A stretch of 40,492 nucleotides of DNA from Marinilabiliales bacterium (GTDB lineage Bacteria > Bacteroidota > Bacteroidia > Bacteroidales > F082), in NCBI GenBank assembly GCA_002869465.1, contig PKSW01000392.1, forward strand, positions 1 to 40,492, in the 5' to 3' direction. The position numbers and the translations under genes were made by a program. Below the pieces are notes generated by a model, which was not told where the DNA came from, searched no databases, and was given only the letters and a program-made list of their open reading frames with translations. Position 1 is the stretch's first letter. Every line of letters starts with the position of its first letter. Below, piece after piece: positions 33,405-40,492 of this stretch.

Positions 33405-33412
33405 CAAAAGTA
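33405..33412 (-). promoter_or_regulatory. -7 promoter element of the alpha-oxoamine synthase gene
   Basis: The minus strand reads TACTTTTG (TAnnTTTG), ending 24 bases before the start at 33381; the leader would be about 18 nt. No clear -33 element. Confidence 0.6.
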
Positions 33413-33608
33413 TGAAATTTAACGATTTAGAGAGACCCCAGTCATTAAAAAAACCCACAATTTGCGTTGATAAATAACCATCTATTTGTATTGTTTTCAT
33501 TAACAGATCATTCCATTTCAATTTTATTCATTTCTTCACATCGTGTGATTTTCATTTTTTAACCAAATAATAAAACTTTATCTAAAATAATAGGATGACT
33601 TATTCGTT

Positions 33609-33637
33609 TTGTACTTCAACAAATTGTTATATTTTTG
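33609..33637 (+). promoter_or_regulatory. Promoter of the bamD-rpoZ-coaBC-DUF4835 operon
   Basis: TTG (33609-33611, within TTTTG), 18 bases, then TATTTTTG (33630-33637) match the Bacteroidota consensus. The G of the -7 element is only 5 bases before the bamD ATG at 33642, so the transcript should be leaderless or nearly so. The rest of the 260-bp gap (33382-33641) shows no gene, RNA or hairpin that I can support. Confidence 0.65.
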
Positions 33638-33641
33638 CACG

Positions 33642-34439
33642 ATGTTGAAAAAATCCCCATTTATAATATTATTCATTGGCATATTGGTATTTAGCTATAG
33701 CTGTAAAAGTTATAACAAGACCTTAAAAAGTGCTAATAATGAATTAAAATACGAGACTGGTATTGACCTCTATGAAAGTGGTGATTTTAACAAGGCTTTG
33801 CAGTTTTTTGATGTACTGAGAGCTGTTTACCGGGGTACTGAACGAGGAGAAAAACTCGCCTACTATACGGCAAATTGCTACTTTCAGTTAAAAAACTATG
33901 AAATTGCCAGTTATTATTACAAGCAATACGCACAGATGTATCCTATGGCTGATAAAGCTGAAGAAGCCAGTTTTCTTGGAGCCTATTGCCATTACCTGGC
34001 ATCACCGAGGTCAAGCCTTGACCAGAGTAACACGTATTTAGCACTTAAAGAACTTCAGTTATATATTGATATGTATCCAAAAAGCTCAAGAGTTGATGAG
34101 GCCAATAAACTTATGGACGATTTGAGGAAAAAGCTTGAAATAAAAAATTACAATATTGGTAAATTATACTATCGGATGGAAGACTTCCAGGCTGCCATTA
34201 CTTCATTCCAGAATTTGTTAGATGATTATCCCGACACTGAGTTTAAAGAGGAAGTATTATATTATATCGCCAAAGCCTATTATACCTATGCCGAAAAAAG
34301 CGTTTTTACAAAAAAAGAAGAACGATACGAAAAAACAATAGAAGCATATAACAACCTCTTGTACATGTATCCTGATAGTGAGTACCTGAAGGAGGTTGAA
34401 TCGATTAATGAAAATGCAAAGAAAAAAATACAACAATAA
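33642..34439 (+). CDS. bamD: Outer membrane assembly lipoprotein BamD
   Basis: BamD is the essential lipoprotein of the BAM complex that folds outer membrane beta-barrels. From the ATG at 33642 (265 residues) the signal is MLKKSPFIILFIGILVFSYS with the lipidated Cys at residue 21; an upstream in-frame start would precede the promoter. The mature part is five TPR-like units: YETGIDLYESGDFNKALQFF, YYTANCYFQLKNYEIASYYY, ALKELQLYIDMYPKSSRVDE, IGKLYYRMEDFQAAITSFQN, and a last one ending YPDSEYLKEVE. The length and repeat layout match Bacteroidota BamD. It heads a conserved block with rpoZ, coaBC, DUF4835 and recN. Confidence 0.93.
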   Translation: MLKKSPFIILFIGILVFSYSCKSYNKTLKSANNELKYETGIDLYESGDFNKALQFFDVLRAVYRGTERGEKLAYYTANCYFQLKNYEIASYYYKQYAQMYPMADKAEEASFLGAYCHYLASPRSSLDQSNTYLALKELQLYIDMYPKSSRVDEANKLMDDLRKKLEIKNYNIGKLYYRMEDFQAAITSFQNLLDDYPDTEFKEEVLYYIAKAYYTYAEKSVFTKKEERYEKTIEAYNNLLYMYPDSEYLKEVESINENAKKKIQQ

Positions 34440-34452
34440 AATAAATAACTAA

Positions 34453-34785
34453 ATGGACTATAAAAAGATTAAAACAGAAACAACTGCAGTAACCCGTCAA
34501 AAAGATAGTTTTTACGAGCACACTGAGAACATTTATGAAACAGTTGTTGTTTTATCCAAAAGAGCCAACCAGATTGGACAGGAAATAAAACAGGAACTTG
34601 ATCAGAAAATTGCTGAATTTGCACCCGCTACTGATAACCTGGAAGAAGTTTTTGAAAATCGCGAGCAAATTGAGATAGCCAAGTTTTATGAAAGCCTCCC
34701 GAAACCTACTTTATTCGCTATTAACGAGTTTTTGAACAACGATATTTATATGAGAAACCCGCATAAGGAAAAAGGCGGGTATTAA
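34453..34785 (+). CDS. rpoZ: RNA polymerase omega subunit, Bacteroidota type
   Basis: A 110-residue protein that fits the Bacteroidota RpoZ/Rpb6-like omega subunit, which helps assemble and stabilise RNA polymerase by clamping the beta' C-terminus. Visible parts are ENIYETVVVLSKRANQIGQE, matching the omega core helix with its KRA-like element, and a C-terminal KPTLFAINEFLNNDIYMRNP tail specific to the phylum's version. The gene is 13 bp after bamD and 8 bp before coaBC. Omega next to coaBC mirrors the rpoZ/coaBC neighbourhood seen in other bacterial groups. Confidence 0.85.
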   Translation: MDYKKIKTETTAVTRQKDSFYEHTENIYETVVVLSKRANQIGQEIKQELDQKIAEFAPATDNLEEVFENREQIEIAKFYESLPKPTLFAINEFLNNDIYMRNPHKEKGGY

Positions 34786-34793
34786 ACCATATA

Positions 34794-35999
34794 ATGTTAA
34801 AAGGGAAGAAAATAATAATTGGTATTACAGGCAGTATTGCTGCTTATAAAATTCCTTTATTGATCAGACTGTTAAAAAAGGAAGGTGCAGAGGTGCAAAT
34901 TGTAATGACGCCCTTTGCAACTGAATTTGTAACGCCTCTAACGCTTTCTACACTTTCTGAAAAACCCGTGTTAACTGATTTTTTTGACAAAGGTGATGGC
35001 AGTTGGCATAGCCACGTAAACCTGGGTTTATGGGCAGATTTGATTCTTGTCGCCCCTCTGTCAGCAAATACAATGGCTAAAATGGCAACCGGAATTGCGG
35101 ATAACCTGCTCCTAACCGTGCTTCTTTCAGCAAAATGTCCGGTTTACTTTGCTCCAGCAATGGACCTTGATATGTACAAACATCCATCAACAAAAAAGAA
35201 TATACATACACTTGAAAAATTCGGGTATTCTTTAATTGAACCCACAGAAGGGGAGCTGGCAAGCGGACTGCGAGGATTCGGGCGTCTTGAAGAACCGGAG
35301 AATATATTTTCAATTTTGAAAAATGCGCTCATTCCGGATTCAGCTCTAAGAGGCAAAAGTATACTTATCAGTGCGGGGCCTACTTATGAACCAATTGACC
35401 CAGTCAGGTTTTTGGGCAACAGAAGTTCAGGCTTGATGGGAATTGAATTAGCAAAAGCATTCGTAAAAAGAGGCGCCATTGTAAAACTTGTATTGGGTCC
35501 TACTAAATACGAGCTTACAAATCCATCTATCAGCATTGAAAATGTGATAACTGCTGCTGAAATGCACCAGGCTATTACCTCATCTTTTACCGATGCTGAT
35601 ATCACCATTATGGCTGCTGCAGTTGCTGATTTCACGCCAAAAGAGATTCAAAAAGAGAAAATTAAAAAAGCCGCGGGTAAAAATTCCATTCATCTGAAAC
35701 CAACCATTGATATTTTAAAAGAGCTGGGTAGCAAAAAAACAAATAAACAATTGTTAATTGGATTTTCGCTGGAGACTGAGAACGAAAAAGAAAATGCGAT
35801 TAAAAAACTAAAATCAAAAAATCTTGACCTGATCATACTTAACTCTTTAAATGACAAAGGAGCCGGTTTCGAATTCGAAACTAATAAAGTTAGTTTGATC
35901 TCCAATCACAATAAAATTATAGAAATTCCACTCAAACTCAAATCAGAAATCGCTAAAGATATCGTTACATATATTGAAGAAGAATTAATTTTCGAATAA
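34794..35999 (+). CDS. coaBC: Bifunctional phosphopantothenoylcysteine decarboxylase / phosphopantothenate-cysteine ligase
   Basis: CoaBC performs two successive steps of coenzyme A synthesis. The N-terminal CoaC flavoprotein domain (about 1-180) has GITGSIAAYKIPLLIRLLKK, the catalytic His in SWHSHVNLGLWADL, LVAPLSANTMAKMATGIADN and the substrate clamp APAMDLDMYKHP. In the clamp segment ELASGLRGFGRL, the position of the E. coli catalytic Cys appears to be Ser, which I recall also in other phyla. The C-terminal CoaB domain (about 185-401) has SAGPTYEPIDPVRFLGNRSS and AAAVADFTPKEIQKEKIKK. The total length of 401 is typical. The TAA stop overlaps the ATG of the DUF4835 gene. Confidence 0.96.
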   Translation: MLKGKKIIIGITGSIAAYKIPLLIRLLKKEGAEVQIVMTPFATEFVTPLTLSTLSEKPVLTDFFDKGDGSWHSHVNLGLWADLILVAPLSANTMAKMATGIADNLLLTVLLSAKCPVYFAPAMDLDMYKHPSTKKNIHTLEKFGYSLIEPTEGELASGLRGFGRLEEPENIFSILKNALIPDSALRGKSILISAGPTYEPIDPVRFLGNRSSGLMGIELAKAFVKRGAIVKLVLGPTKYELTNPSISIENVITAAEMHQAITSSFTDADITIMAAAVADFTPKEIQKEKIKKAAGKNSIHLKPTIDILKELGSKKTNKQLLIGFSLETENEKENAIKKLKSKNLDLIILNSLNDKGAGFEFETNKVSLISNHNKIIEIPLKLKSEIAKDIVTYIEEELIFE

Positions 36000-36895
36000 T
36001 GTTTAGAAAAATCCTGGTTTTCACATTGATTATGATGCTGACAAAAAATATGTTAGCGCAGGAGTTTTTATGTAACGTACAAATCCAAACACCTAGAATT
36101 GAAGGAATTGACAAAAGCGTATTTGATGCGATGAAAACTTCCATATTTGAATTCATCAATACCAGGAAATGGTCGAATTACAATATGAAAATCGAAGAAC
36201 GCATCACCTGTACAATGATTATCACCATTAATGAAGTTATTTCGACAGACGATTTTGGGGGTAAAATTAATTTAGTACTTGAGAGGCCGATCTACAGTAC
36301 TGATTATAATTCAGTAGTAATAAATATTGTTGATGATGATATACGCTTCCGATATGTTCCTAACCAACCTATGGAATTTATTGATGGATCTTATTCCAAT
36401 AATCTGACATCAATACTTGGATTTTATGCCTATTTGATGCTTGGACTTGATTTTGATACATTTTCTCTTGAAGGGGGAACTACATTTTACGAAAAAGCAT
36501 TAGCAACTGCCACAGCTGCGCAAAGTGGAAATGAGCTCGGCTGGCGCGCATTCGAAGGCCCAAAAAACCGATACCAGCTTATTGAAGGTCTTCTCAACAG
36601 TTCATATAAACAAATAAGAACATTTTTATACGAATATCACAGGAGAGGTTTGGATGTCATGTCAAAAGACAAAACTGCCGGTAGAGAAGTTATCTCCCAG
36701 TCATTGGAAAATCTTAAGATCGTTTATGACAAGAGACCCGGTTTATATGTTCTACAAGTAATGACTGAAGCCAAAAGAGCCGAAATCATCAATATTTTTA
36801 AGGAAGCTAGTCCGGCAGAAAAAACCAATATGATCACGATCATGAAAGAGATTGATCCCGCAAACGGTTCAAGATATCTTGAAGTGAACAACTAA
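35999..36895 (+). CDS. DUF4835 family protein (PorD-like name in some databases)
   Basis: A 298-residue protein with a signal peptide (MFRKILVFTLIMMLTKNMLA, then QEF), so it is periplasmic or outer-membrane associated. Landmarks are LCNVQIQTPRIEGIDKSVFD, FINTRKWSNYNMKIEERI, ILGFYAYLMLGLDFDTFSLE and the ELGWRAFEGPKNRYQLIEGL segment; these match DUF4835, found between coaBC and recN throughout Bacteroidota. From memory, some databases name it PorD and link it to type IX secretion; I treat that as unconfirmed. Its ATG overlaps the coaBC stop (TAATG), which argues for coupled translation despite unrelated functions. Confidence 0.88.
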   Translation: MFRKILVFTLIMMLTKNMLAQEFLCNVQIQTPRIEGIDKSVFDAMKTSIFEFINTRKWSNYNMKIEERITCTMIITINEVISTDDFGGKINLVLERPIYSTDYNSVVINIVDDDIRFRYVPNQPMEFIDGSYSNNLTSILGFYAYLMLGLDFDTFSLEGGTTFYEKALATATAAQSGNELGWRAFEGPKNRYQLIEGLLNSSYKQIRTFLYEYHRRGLDVMSKDKTAGREVISQSLENLKIVYDKRPGLYVLQVMTEAKRAEIINIFKEASPAEKTNMITIMKEIDPANGSRYLEVNN

Positions 36896-36913
36896 ATGCT
36901 GGCAATTCTTTTC

Positions 36914-36921
36914 TAAATTTG
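36914..36921 (+). promoter_or_regulatory. -7 promoter element of recN
   Basis: TAAATTTG (TAnnTTTG) ends 23 bases before the recN ATG at 36945, so recN can be transcribed apart from the bamD operon. No clear -33 element. Confidence 0.5.
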
Positions 36922-36944
36922 TTTCTTAATTTTCCAATTCTAAT

Positions 36945-38597
36945 ATGCTGAAGTCAATATCCATACAGAATTACGCGTTGATTGATGAAGTTCATATCGG
37001 GTTTCACCAGGGATTTTCAGTAATAACGGGGGAAACAGGTGCCGGGAAATCAATTCTACTGGGCGCACTCGGATTGATATTGGGCAACAGGGCTGATCAG
37101 AAGGCCATCAAGAATCCGGATAAAAAATGTATTGTAGAAGGTGAGTTCACCATCGATCAAATCGACCTGAAAGCTTTTTTTCGAGCCAATGACCTGGACT
37201 ATGATGAATTAACAATTCTGCGCAGGGAAATCAGCAGTTCGGGTAAATCAAGAGCGTTTATCAACGATAGCCCTGTAAGCCTTCAAACGCTCAAAGAACT
37301 TGCAGAGAAGCTTGTTAACATACACTCGCAGCACCAAACCCTGAACCTGGGTAAATTTGAATTTCAGCTACATGCCCTGGATGCTTTTACCAATGCTCCC
37401 GAAATATTGAATGAATATCAAAAACTCTTTGACGTTTATAAGAAACGAATAAAACATCTGGATGAACTCAAAAAAAGAAATGAAAAGCTGAAGACAGATG
37501 AAGATTATTTCAGGTTTCAACTACATGAAATCGAAGCCGTTAAACTTGATATAAATACCTTTGAAGAACTAACTGAACGAGAAAAGCTACTTTCCAATTC
37601 CGAGGAAATCGCATCAGGAATCTTGCAGTGCAAAGAATTATTGGATGAAAATGATGTAAATATTAATCAGATGCTTACAGAAGTTCTATCTGTAATTGGC
37701 AGGTTATCGGATTACCATTCAAGCATCAAATCAATGGCCGACAGGCTGAATTCTGTACATATAGATTTAAAAGATATCTCCGCCGAAATAAACGGAATTA
37801 GCGATGATATTGAGTATGATCCACATGAACTTCAGGATATTAAAAACAAACTGGACCTGTATTATAACTTGCTTCAGAAACATCATCTTCAATCTGTTGA
37901 AGATTTACTCGCCTTGAAGAACGAAATAGCCGAAAAATTAAAATCTATAGAAACAATAGACGACGAAATTAAAGAAGCAGAAAAATTATTGACAAAAGAC
38001 CGCACTCTGATACATTCACTGGCTGACCAACTCCATGAGCAGCGTAAGAAGTTTGCAGAAAACATGTCAGAAGAAATAAAGACCCTACTGAAACAACTTG
38101 GAATGAACCATGCCCAGTTTATCATTGAGGTTAACAAACTCGATGATTTAAACAGCATGGGCATGGACAAAGTAGAGTTTTTATTCAATGCCAATAAAGG
38201 AGGAAAACCCGAACAGATATCCTCTGTTGCCAGTGGCGGCGAGCTATCCAGGTTGATGCTGGCCATCAAATCACTTATAAATCAAAGAAACATTCTCCCC
38301 ACGGTCATTTTTGACGAAATAGATGCGGGTGTCTCAGGTGAAATTGCAGGAAAAGTAGGTAATATTATCAAGAATATGTCAGAACAACACCAGGTACTGG
38401 CCATAACGCATTTGCCCCAAATTGCTTCAAAAGCACAGTATCATTATCATGTTTTTAAAACTGAAGATGATAATTCAACCAGTACTTTTATTGAAATATT
38501 GGATGACAATGGCAGGGTAGAGTCCATTGCAAAAATGTTAAGCGACGAAAATGTAACCGACACAAGCGTGAAGGCAGCAAGGGAGTTATTGCAATAA
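36945..38597 (+). CDS. recN: DNA repair protein RecN
   Basis: An SMC-like ATPase that acts early in double-strand break repair. The 550-residue protein has the N-terminal Walker A (VITGETGAGKSILLGALGLI), the Q-loop region VNIHSQHQTLNLGK, two long coiled-coil arms (about 150-350) around a central hinge, the ABC signature SSVASGGELSRLMLAIKSL, Walker B TVIFDEIDAGVSGEIAGKVG and the H-loop LAITHLPQIASKAQYHYHVF. The length is normal. It closes the conserved bamD-to-recN block and probably ends at a weak terminator overlapping its stop. Confidence 0.97.
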   Translation: MLKSISIQNYALIDEVHIGFHQGFSVITGETGAGKSILLGALGLILGNRADQKAIKNPDKKCIVEGEFTIDQIDLKAFFRANDLDYDELTILRREISSSGKSRAFINDSPVSLQTLKELAEKLVNIHSQHQTLNLGKFEFQLHALDAFTNAPEILNEYQKLFDVYKKRIKHLDELKKRNEKLKTDEDYFRFQLHEIEAVKLDINTFEELTEREKLLSNSEEIASGILQCKELLDENDVNINQMLTEVLSVIGRLSDYHSSIKSMADRLNSVHIDLKDISAEINGISDDIEYDPHELQDIKNKLDLYYNLLQKHHLQSVEDLLALKNEIAEKLKSIETIDDEIKEAEKLLTKDRTLIHSLADQLHEQRKKFAENMSEEIKTLLKQLGMNHAQFIIEVNKLDDLNSMGMDKVEFLFNANKGGKPEQISSVASGGELSRLMLAIKSLINQRNILPTVIFDEIDAGVSGEIAGKVGNIIKNMSEQHQVLAITHLPQIASKAQYHYHVFKTEDDNSTSTFIEILDDNGRVESIAKMLSDENVTDTSVKAARELLQ

Positions 38598-38619
38598 ACC
38601 AAACATTGCTGTTTTTTTT
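38591..38619 (+). terminator. Possible weak terminator overlapping the recN stop
   Basis: GCAAT (38591-38595) pairs with ATTGC (38605-38609) around a 9-nt loop and is followed by TG and a run of eight T. The 5-bp stem is short, and it includes the last codons of recN. Confidence 0.4.
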
Positions 38620-38646
38620 ACACCGGATTTTATTCGATTATTCTTT

Positions 38647-38654
38647 TATCTTTG
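38647..38654 (+). promoter_or_regulatory. -7 promoter element of fabI
   Basis: TATCTTTG, a strong TAnnTTTG match, ends 35 bases before the fabI ATG at 38690 (leader about 30 nt). No clear -33 element. Confidence 0.6.
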
Positions 38655-38689
38655 CGATCCATAATGAGTCTAAATAATATGATACTGTT

Positions 38690-39532
38690 ATGTCTTACAA
38701 TCTTTTAAAAGGAAAGAAGGGAATTATCTTTGGTGCGTTGGATAATAAATCGATAGCATGGAAAGTAGCAGAAAAAGCACATGCCGAAGGTGCTGTTTTT
38801 ACATTGAGTAACACCCCAACAGCCCAACGATTTGGAATGCTTAGTGAGTTGGCTGAAAAAACAAATTCAGAAATTATTTTGGCGGATGCCACCAGTGTTG
38901 CTGATTTGACAAATGTTTTTAACAAATCGATGGAAATTCTCGGAGGTAAGGTTGACTTTGTTCTGCATTCTATTGGAATGTCGTTAAATGTGAGAAAAAA
39001 ACGTGTTTATAACGATCTTGATTATAATTTCCTCAATAAAACCCTGGATATTTCGGCTGTTTCATTTCATAAGATGTTGCAGGTGGCTTTTAAACTCAAC
39101 GCAATCAACGATTGGGGTTCCGTAGTTGCCTTATCATACATAGCCGCTCAAAGAACCCATTATGGTTACAATGACATGGCAGATGCCAAAGCCTTGCTCG
39201 AGTCAATTGCACGGAGTTTTGGATACATTTATGGCCGTGAACGGAAGATCAGGGTAAATACGATTTCTCAGTCACCCACCAGAACAACTGCCGGGTCAGG
39301 TGTAAAAGGAGTGGAAGGACTGATTGATTTCACGGATCGCATGTCGCCACTCGGCAATGCGGATGCCGACGAATGTGCTGATTATTGTCTGGTGCTGTTT
39401 TCTGACCTCACCAAGAAGGTAACCATGCAAAACCTGTATCATGATGGTGGTTTCTCAAACATGGGTATGAGCCAGCGGGCAATGACCATGTATAACAAAA
39501 GTCTCGATCTGCCGGATGATATTATTCCATAA
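38690..39532 (+). CDS. fabI: Enoyl-[acyl-carrier-protein] reductase FabI
   Basis: FabI reduces enoyl-ACP with NAD(P)H in the last step of each fatty acid elongation cycle. The 280-residue short-chain dehydrogenase-like protein starts MSYNLLKGKKGIIFGALDNK with SIAWKVA (cofactor loop), and has LHSIGMS, SYIAAQRTHYGYNDMADAKA containing the catalytic Tyr and Lys in Y-x6-K spacing, and RVNTISQSPTRTTAGSG. The slightly longer form with Thr-rich substrate loop is typical of Bacteroidota. It is a single gene with its own promoter, bounded by a strong terminator. Confidence 0.95.
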   Translation: MSYNLLKGKKGIIFGALDNKSIAWKVAEKAHAEGAVFTLSNTPTAQRFGMLSELAEKTNSEIILADATSVADLTNVFNKSMEILGGKVDFVLHSIGMSLNVRKKRVYNDLDYNFLNKTLDISAVSFHKMLQVAFKLNAINDWGSVVALSYIAAQRTHYGYNDMADAKALLESIARSFGYIYGRERKIRVNTISQSPTRTTAGSGVKGVEGLIDFTDRMSPLGNADADECADYCLVLFSDLTKKVTMQNLYHDGGFSNMGMSQRAMTMYNKSLDLPDDIIP

Positions 39533-39558
39533 AAAAAGCCGCGTTTGCGGCTCTTTTT
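39531..39558. terminator. Bidirectional rho-independent terminator between fabI and the phosphohexomutase gene
   Basis: AGCCGC and GCGGCT form a GC-rich 6-bp stem with a GTTT loop (39537-39552), flanked by A7 on the left and T5 on the right. It can terminate both convergent genes. Confidence 0.9.
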
Positions 39559-39559
39559 G

Positions 39560-40492
39560 TCAGATTCCTAAATCTTTCTTTATTCCTTCTATACGTTTTT
39601 CAAGAAAATCATTCACTTGTTCAAATTCATCTACTTTCGCCAGCGGTGCTTTTACACCGAAGTAGAATTTGATTTTCGGCTCCGTTCCTGAAGGGCGGAC
39701 ACTAATTTTACTTCCATCTTCAGTGAAAAACTGCAACACATTGGAAGTGGGCAGATTTATCTTCTTCTCAAGACCTGTTTTAAGGTTCTTCTCAATCCCA
39801 GATAAATAATCTTTTACGAGCACCAGTTTTGATCCATTAAAACTCTGAGGAGGCTGATTCCTAAAATCATCCATCATTTGTTGTATTTCTTCTGCACCTG
39901 CCTTGCCTTTGCGTACCACGGAAATCAGATCTTCTTTATAAAAACCGAATTCCATGTAAATACTTTGTAACAGTTCAAATAAGCCAACGCCTTTATCTGC
40001 TGCCCATGCAGCTACTTCTGCAATCATAGCACAGGAACTTACCGCATCCTTGTCCCTCACAAAGTCACCTACCAGGTAACCGTAACTTTCTTCGCCACCA
40101 CCAATGAATGTTTTAACGCCTTCGAGGTCTTTAATAATATCTGCAATATATTTAAACCCGGTTAATACATCAAAATGTTCCACCTGGTATTTGTCGGCTA
40201 TATCAAACAATATCTCAGAAGTAACAATAGTTTTTACAATGTATTCCTTACCTGTCAACAAACCGTTTTCACGCCATTTTTCCAACAGGTAATAAATCAA
40301 CAGGGTAGCGGCCTGGTTCCCGTTTAGCAAAACCATTTTTCCTTCTTTGCGGATGGCAATTCCCACACGGTCTGCATCAGGATCGGTGGCCATAACGAGG
40401 TCAGCATTTATGCTATCTGCCAGTTTTAATGCCATCTCCAATGCAGCAGATTCTTCAGGATTTGGTGAAATAACAGTTGGGAAATTTCCATC
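39560..40492 (-). CDS. Phosphohexomutase (phosphoglucomutase/phosphomannomutase), C-terminal part
   Basis: The frame is open to the right edge, so this is the C-terminal 310 residues of an alpha-D-phosphohexomutase, starting DGNFPTVISPNPEESAALEM. It interconverts hexose 1- and 6-phosphates for cell-surface sugars or glycogen. Visible are the magnesium loop MATDPDADRVGIAIR, the sugar-binding loop FIGGGEESYGYLVGDFVRDK, DVLTGFKYIADII, and the C-terminal phosphate-binding loop ISVRPSGTEPKIKFYF. The catalytic phosphoserine lies in the missing N-terminal half (family length about 570). The inner ATG at 40441 is not the start. The PGM/PMM specificity cannot be decided here. It ends at the shared terminator with fabI. 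Confidence 0.93.
   Translation of the reverse strand, partial: DGNFPTVISPNPEESAALEMALKLADSINADLVMATDPDADRVGIAIRKEGKMVLLNGNQAATLLIYYLLEKWRENGLLTGKEYIVKTIVTSEILFDIADKYQVEHFDVLTGFKYIADIIKDLEGVKTFIGGGEESYGYLVGDFVRDKDAVSSCAMIAEVAAWAADKGVGLFELLQSIYMEFGFYKEDLISVVRKGKAGAEEIQQMMDDFRNQPPQSFNGSKLVLVKDYLSGIEKNLKTGLEKKINLPTSNVLQFFTEDGSKISVRPSGTEPKIKFYFGVKAPLAKVDEFEQVNDFLEKRIEGIKKDLGI

Noticed and set aside
33382..33641. Looked for a small RNA, tRNA or small gene in the longest gap.
   Set aside because: No cloverleaf, no convincing hairpin and no open frame beyond the upstream extension of bamD; only the two promoters are supported.
37889..38269. A 126-codon antisense open frame within recN, and a 121-codon one within folD (20317-20682).
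   Set aside because: Both lie entirely opposite well-conserved genes, show no family motif and have no promoter or start support; they are shadows of the real coding frame.

Overview
The window looks like chromosomal core DNA of an AT-rich member of the Bacteroidota. The evidence is: type IX secretion (T9SS) C-terminal sorting domains on two secreted peptidases; families largely confined to the phylum (DUF4835, DUF6913, the Bacteroidota-type RpoZ, a PorE-like protein, an OmpP1/FadL porin next to a Tyr-rich lipoprotein); the gene order bamD-rpoZ-coaBC-DUF4835-recN; an archaeal/eukaryotic-type ProS; weak Shine-Dalgarno signals; and about a dozen TAnnTTTG (-7) promoter elements at sensible distances from start codons. 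I cannot assign a genus. Codon and base use is fairly even, apart from a more AT-rich stretch at about 2.3-4.4 kb.

Layout. 0-4.4 kb: the start of a membrane protein cut by the left edge, mazG, then a tightly overlapping trio (PagL-like lipid A deacylase, GIN-domain lipoprotein, polytopic GT-C-like membrane protein). 4.4-9 kb: proS divergent from a Tyr/Gly/Ser-rich lipoprotein and an OmpP1/FadL-type outer membrane protein. 9-12.4 kb: a secreted TPR protein resembling eukaryotic TTC39/Iml2, a coiled-coil zinc-ribbon protein and a Nif3-type protein. 12.6-18.5 kb: envelope lipid genes (lpxK, lpxH, psd, cdsA) interleaved with punA, gapA and yjjG. 18.7-24.6 kb: ffh, folD, a secreted propeller-like protein, queE and a TPR/PD40/CRD/OmpA protein with the PorE architecture. 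24.7-31.2 kb: an M28 peptidase with a T9SS signal, an MBL-fold hydrolase, DUF6913, dapA and a 987-residue M14 carboxypeptidase with PKD domains and a T9SS signal. 31.2-33.4 kb: an unknown membrane protein and an alpha-oxoamine synthase of the serine palmitoyltransferase/cysteate acyltransferase type. 33.6-40.5 kb: bamD, rpoZ, coaBC, DUF4835, recN, fabI and the C-terminal part of a phosphohexomutase cut by the right edge.

Two themes run through the window. One is envelope lipid metabolism: lipid A phosphorylation and deacylation, phosphatidylethanolamine synthesis, fatty acid elongation and possibly sphingo- or sulfonolipid synthesis. The other is outer-membrane biogenesis and T9SS export: BamD, a PorE-like protein, DUF4835 and T9SS cargo. 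I saw no rRNA, tRNA, CRISPR array, insertion sequence, phage gene, attachment site or origin, and no defence or mobile island. No gap between genes exceeds 300 bases; the longest (33382-33641) holds only the two promoters listed for it. I do not see a clear new multi-gene system. The best leads are single genes and sites, listed in the findings.
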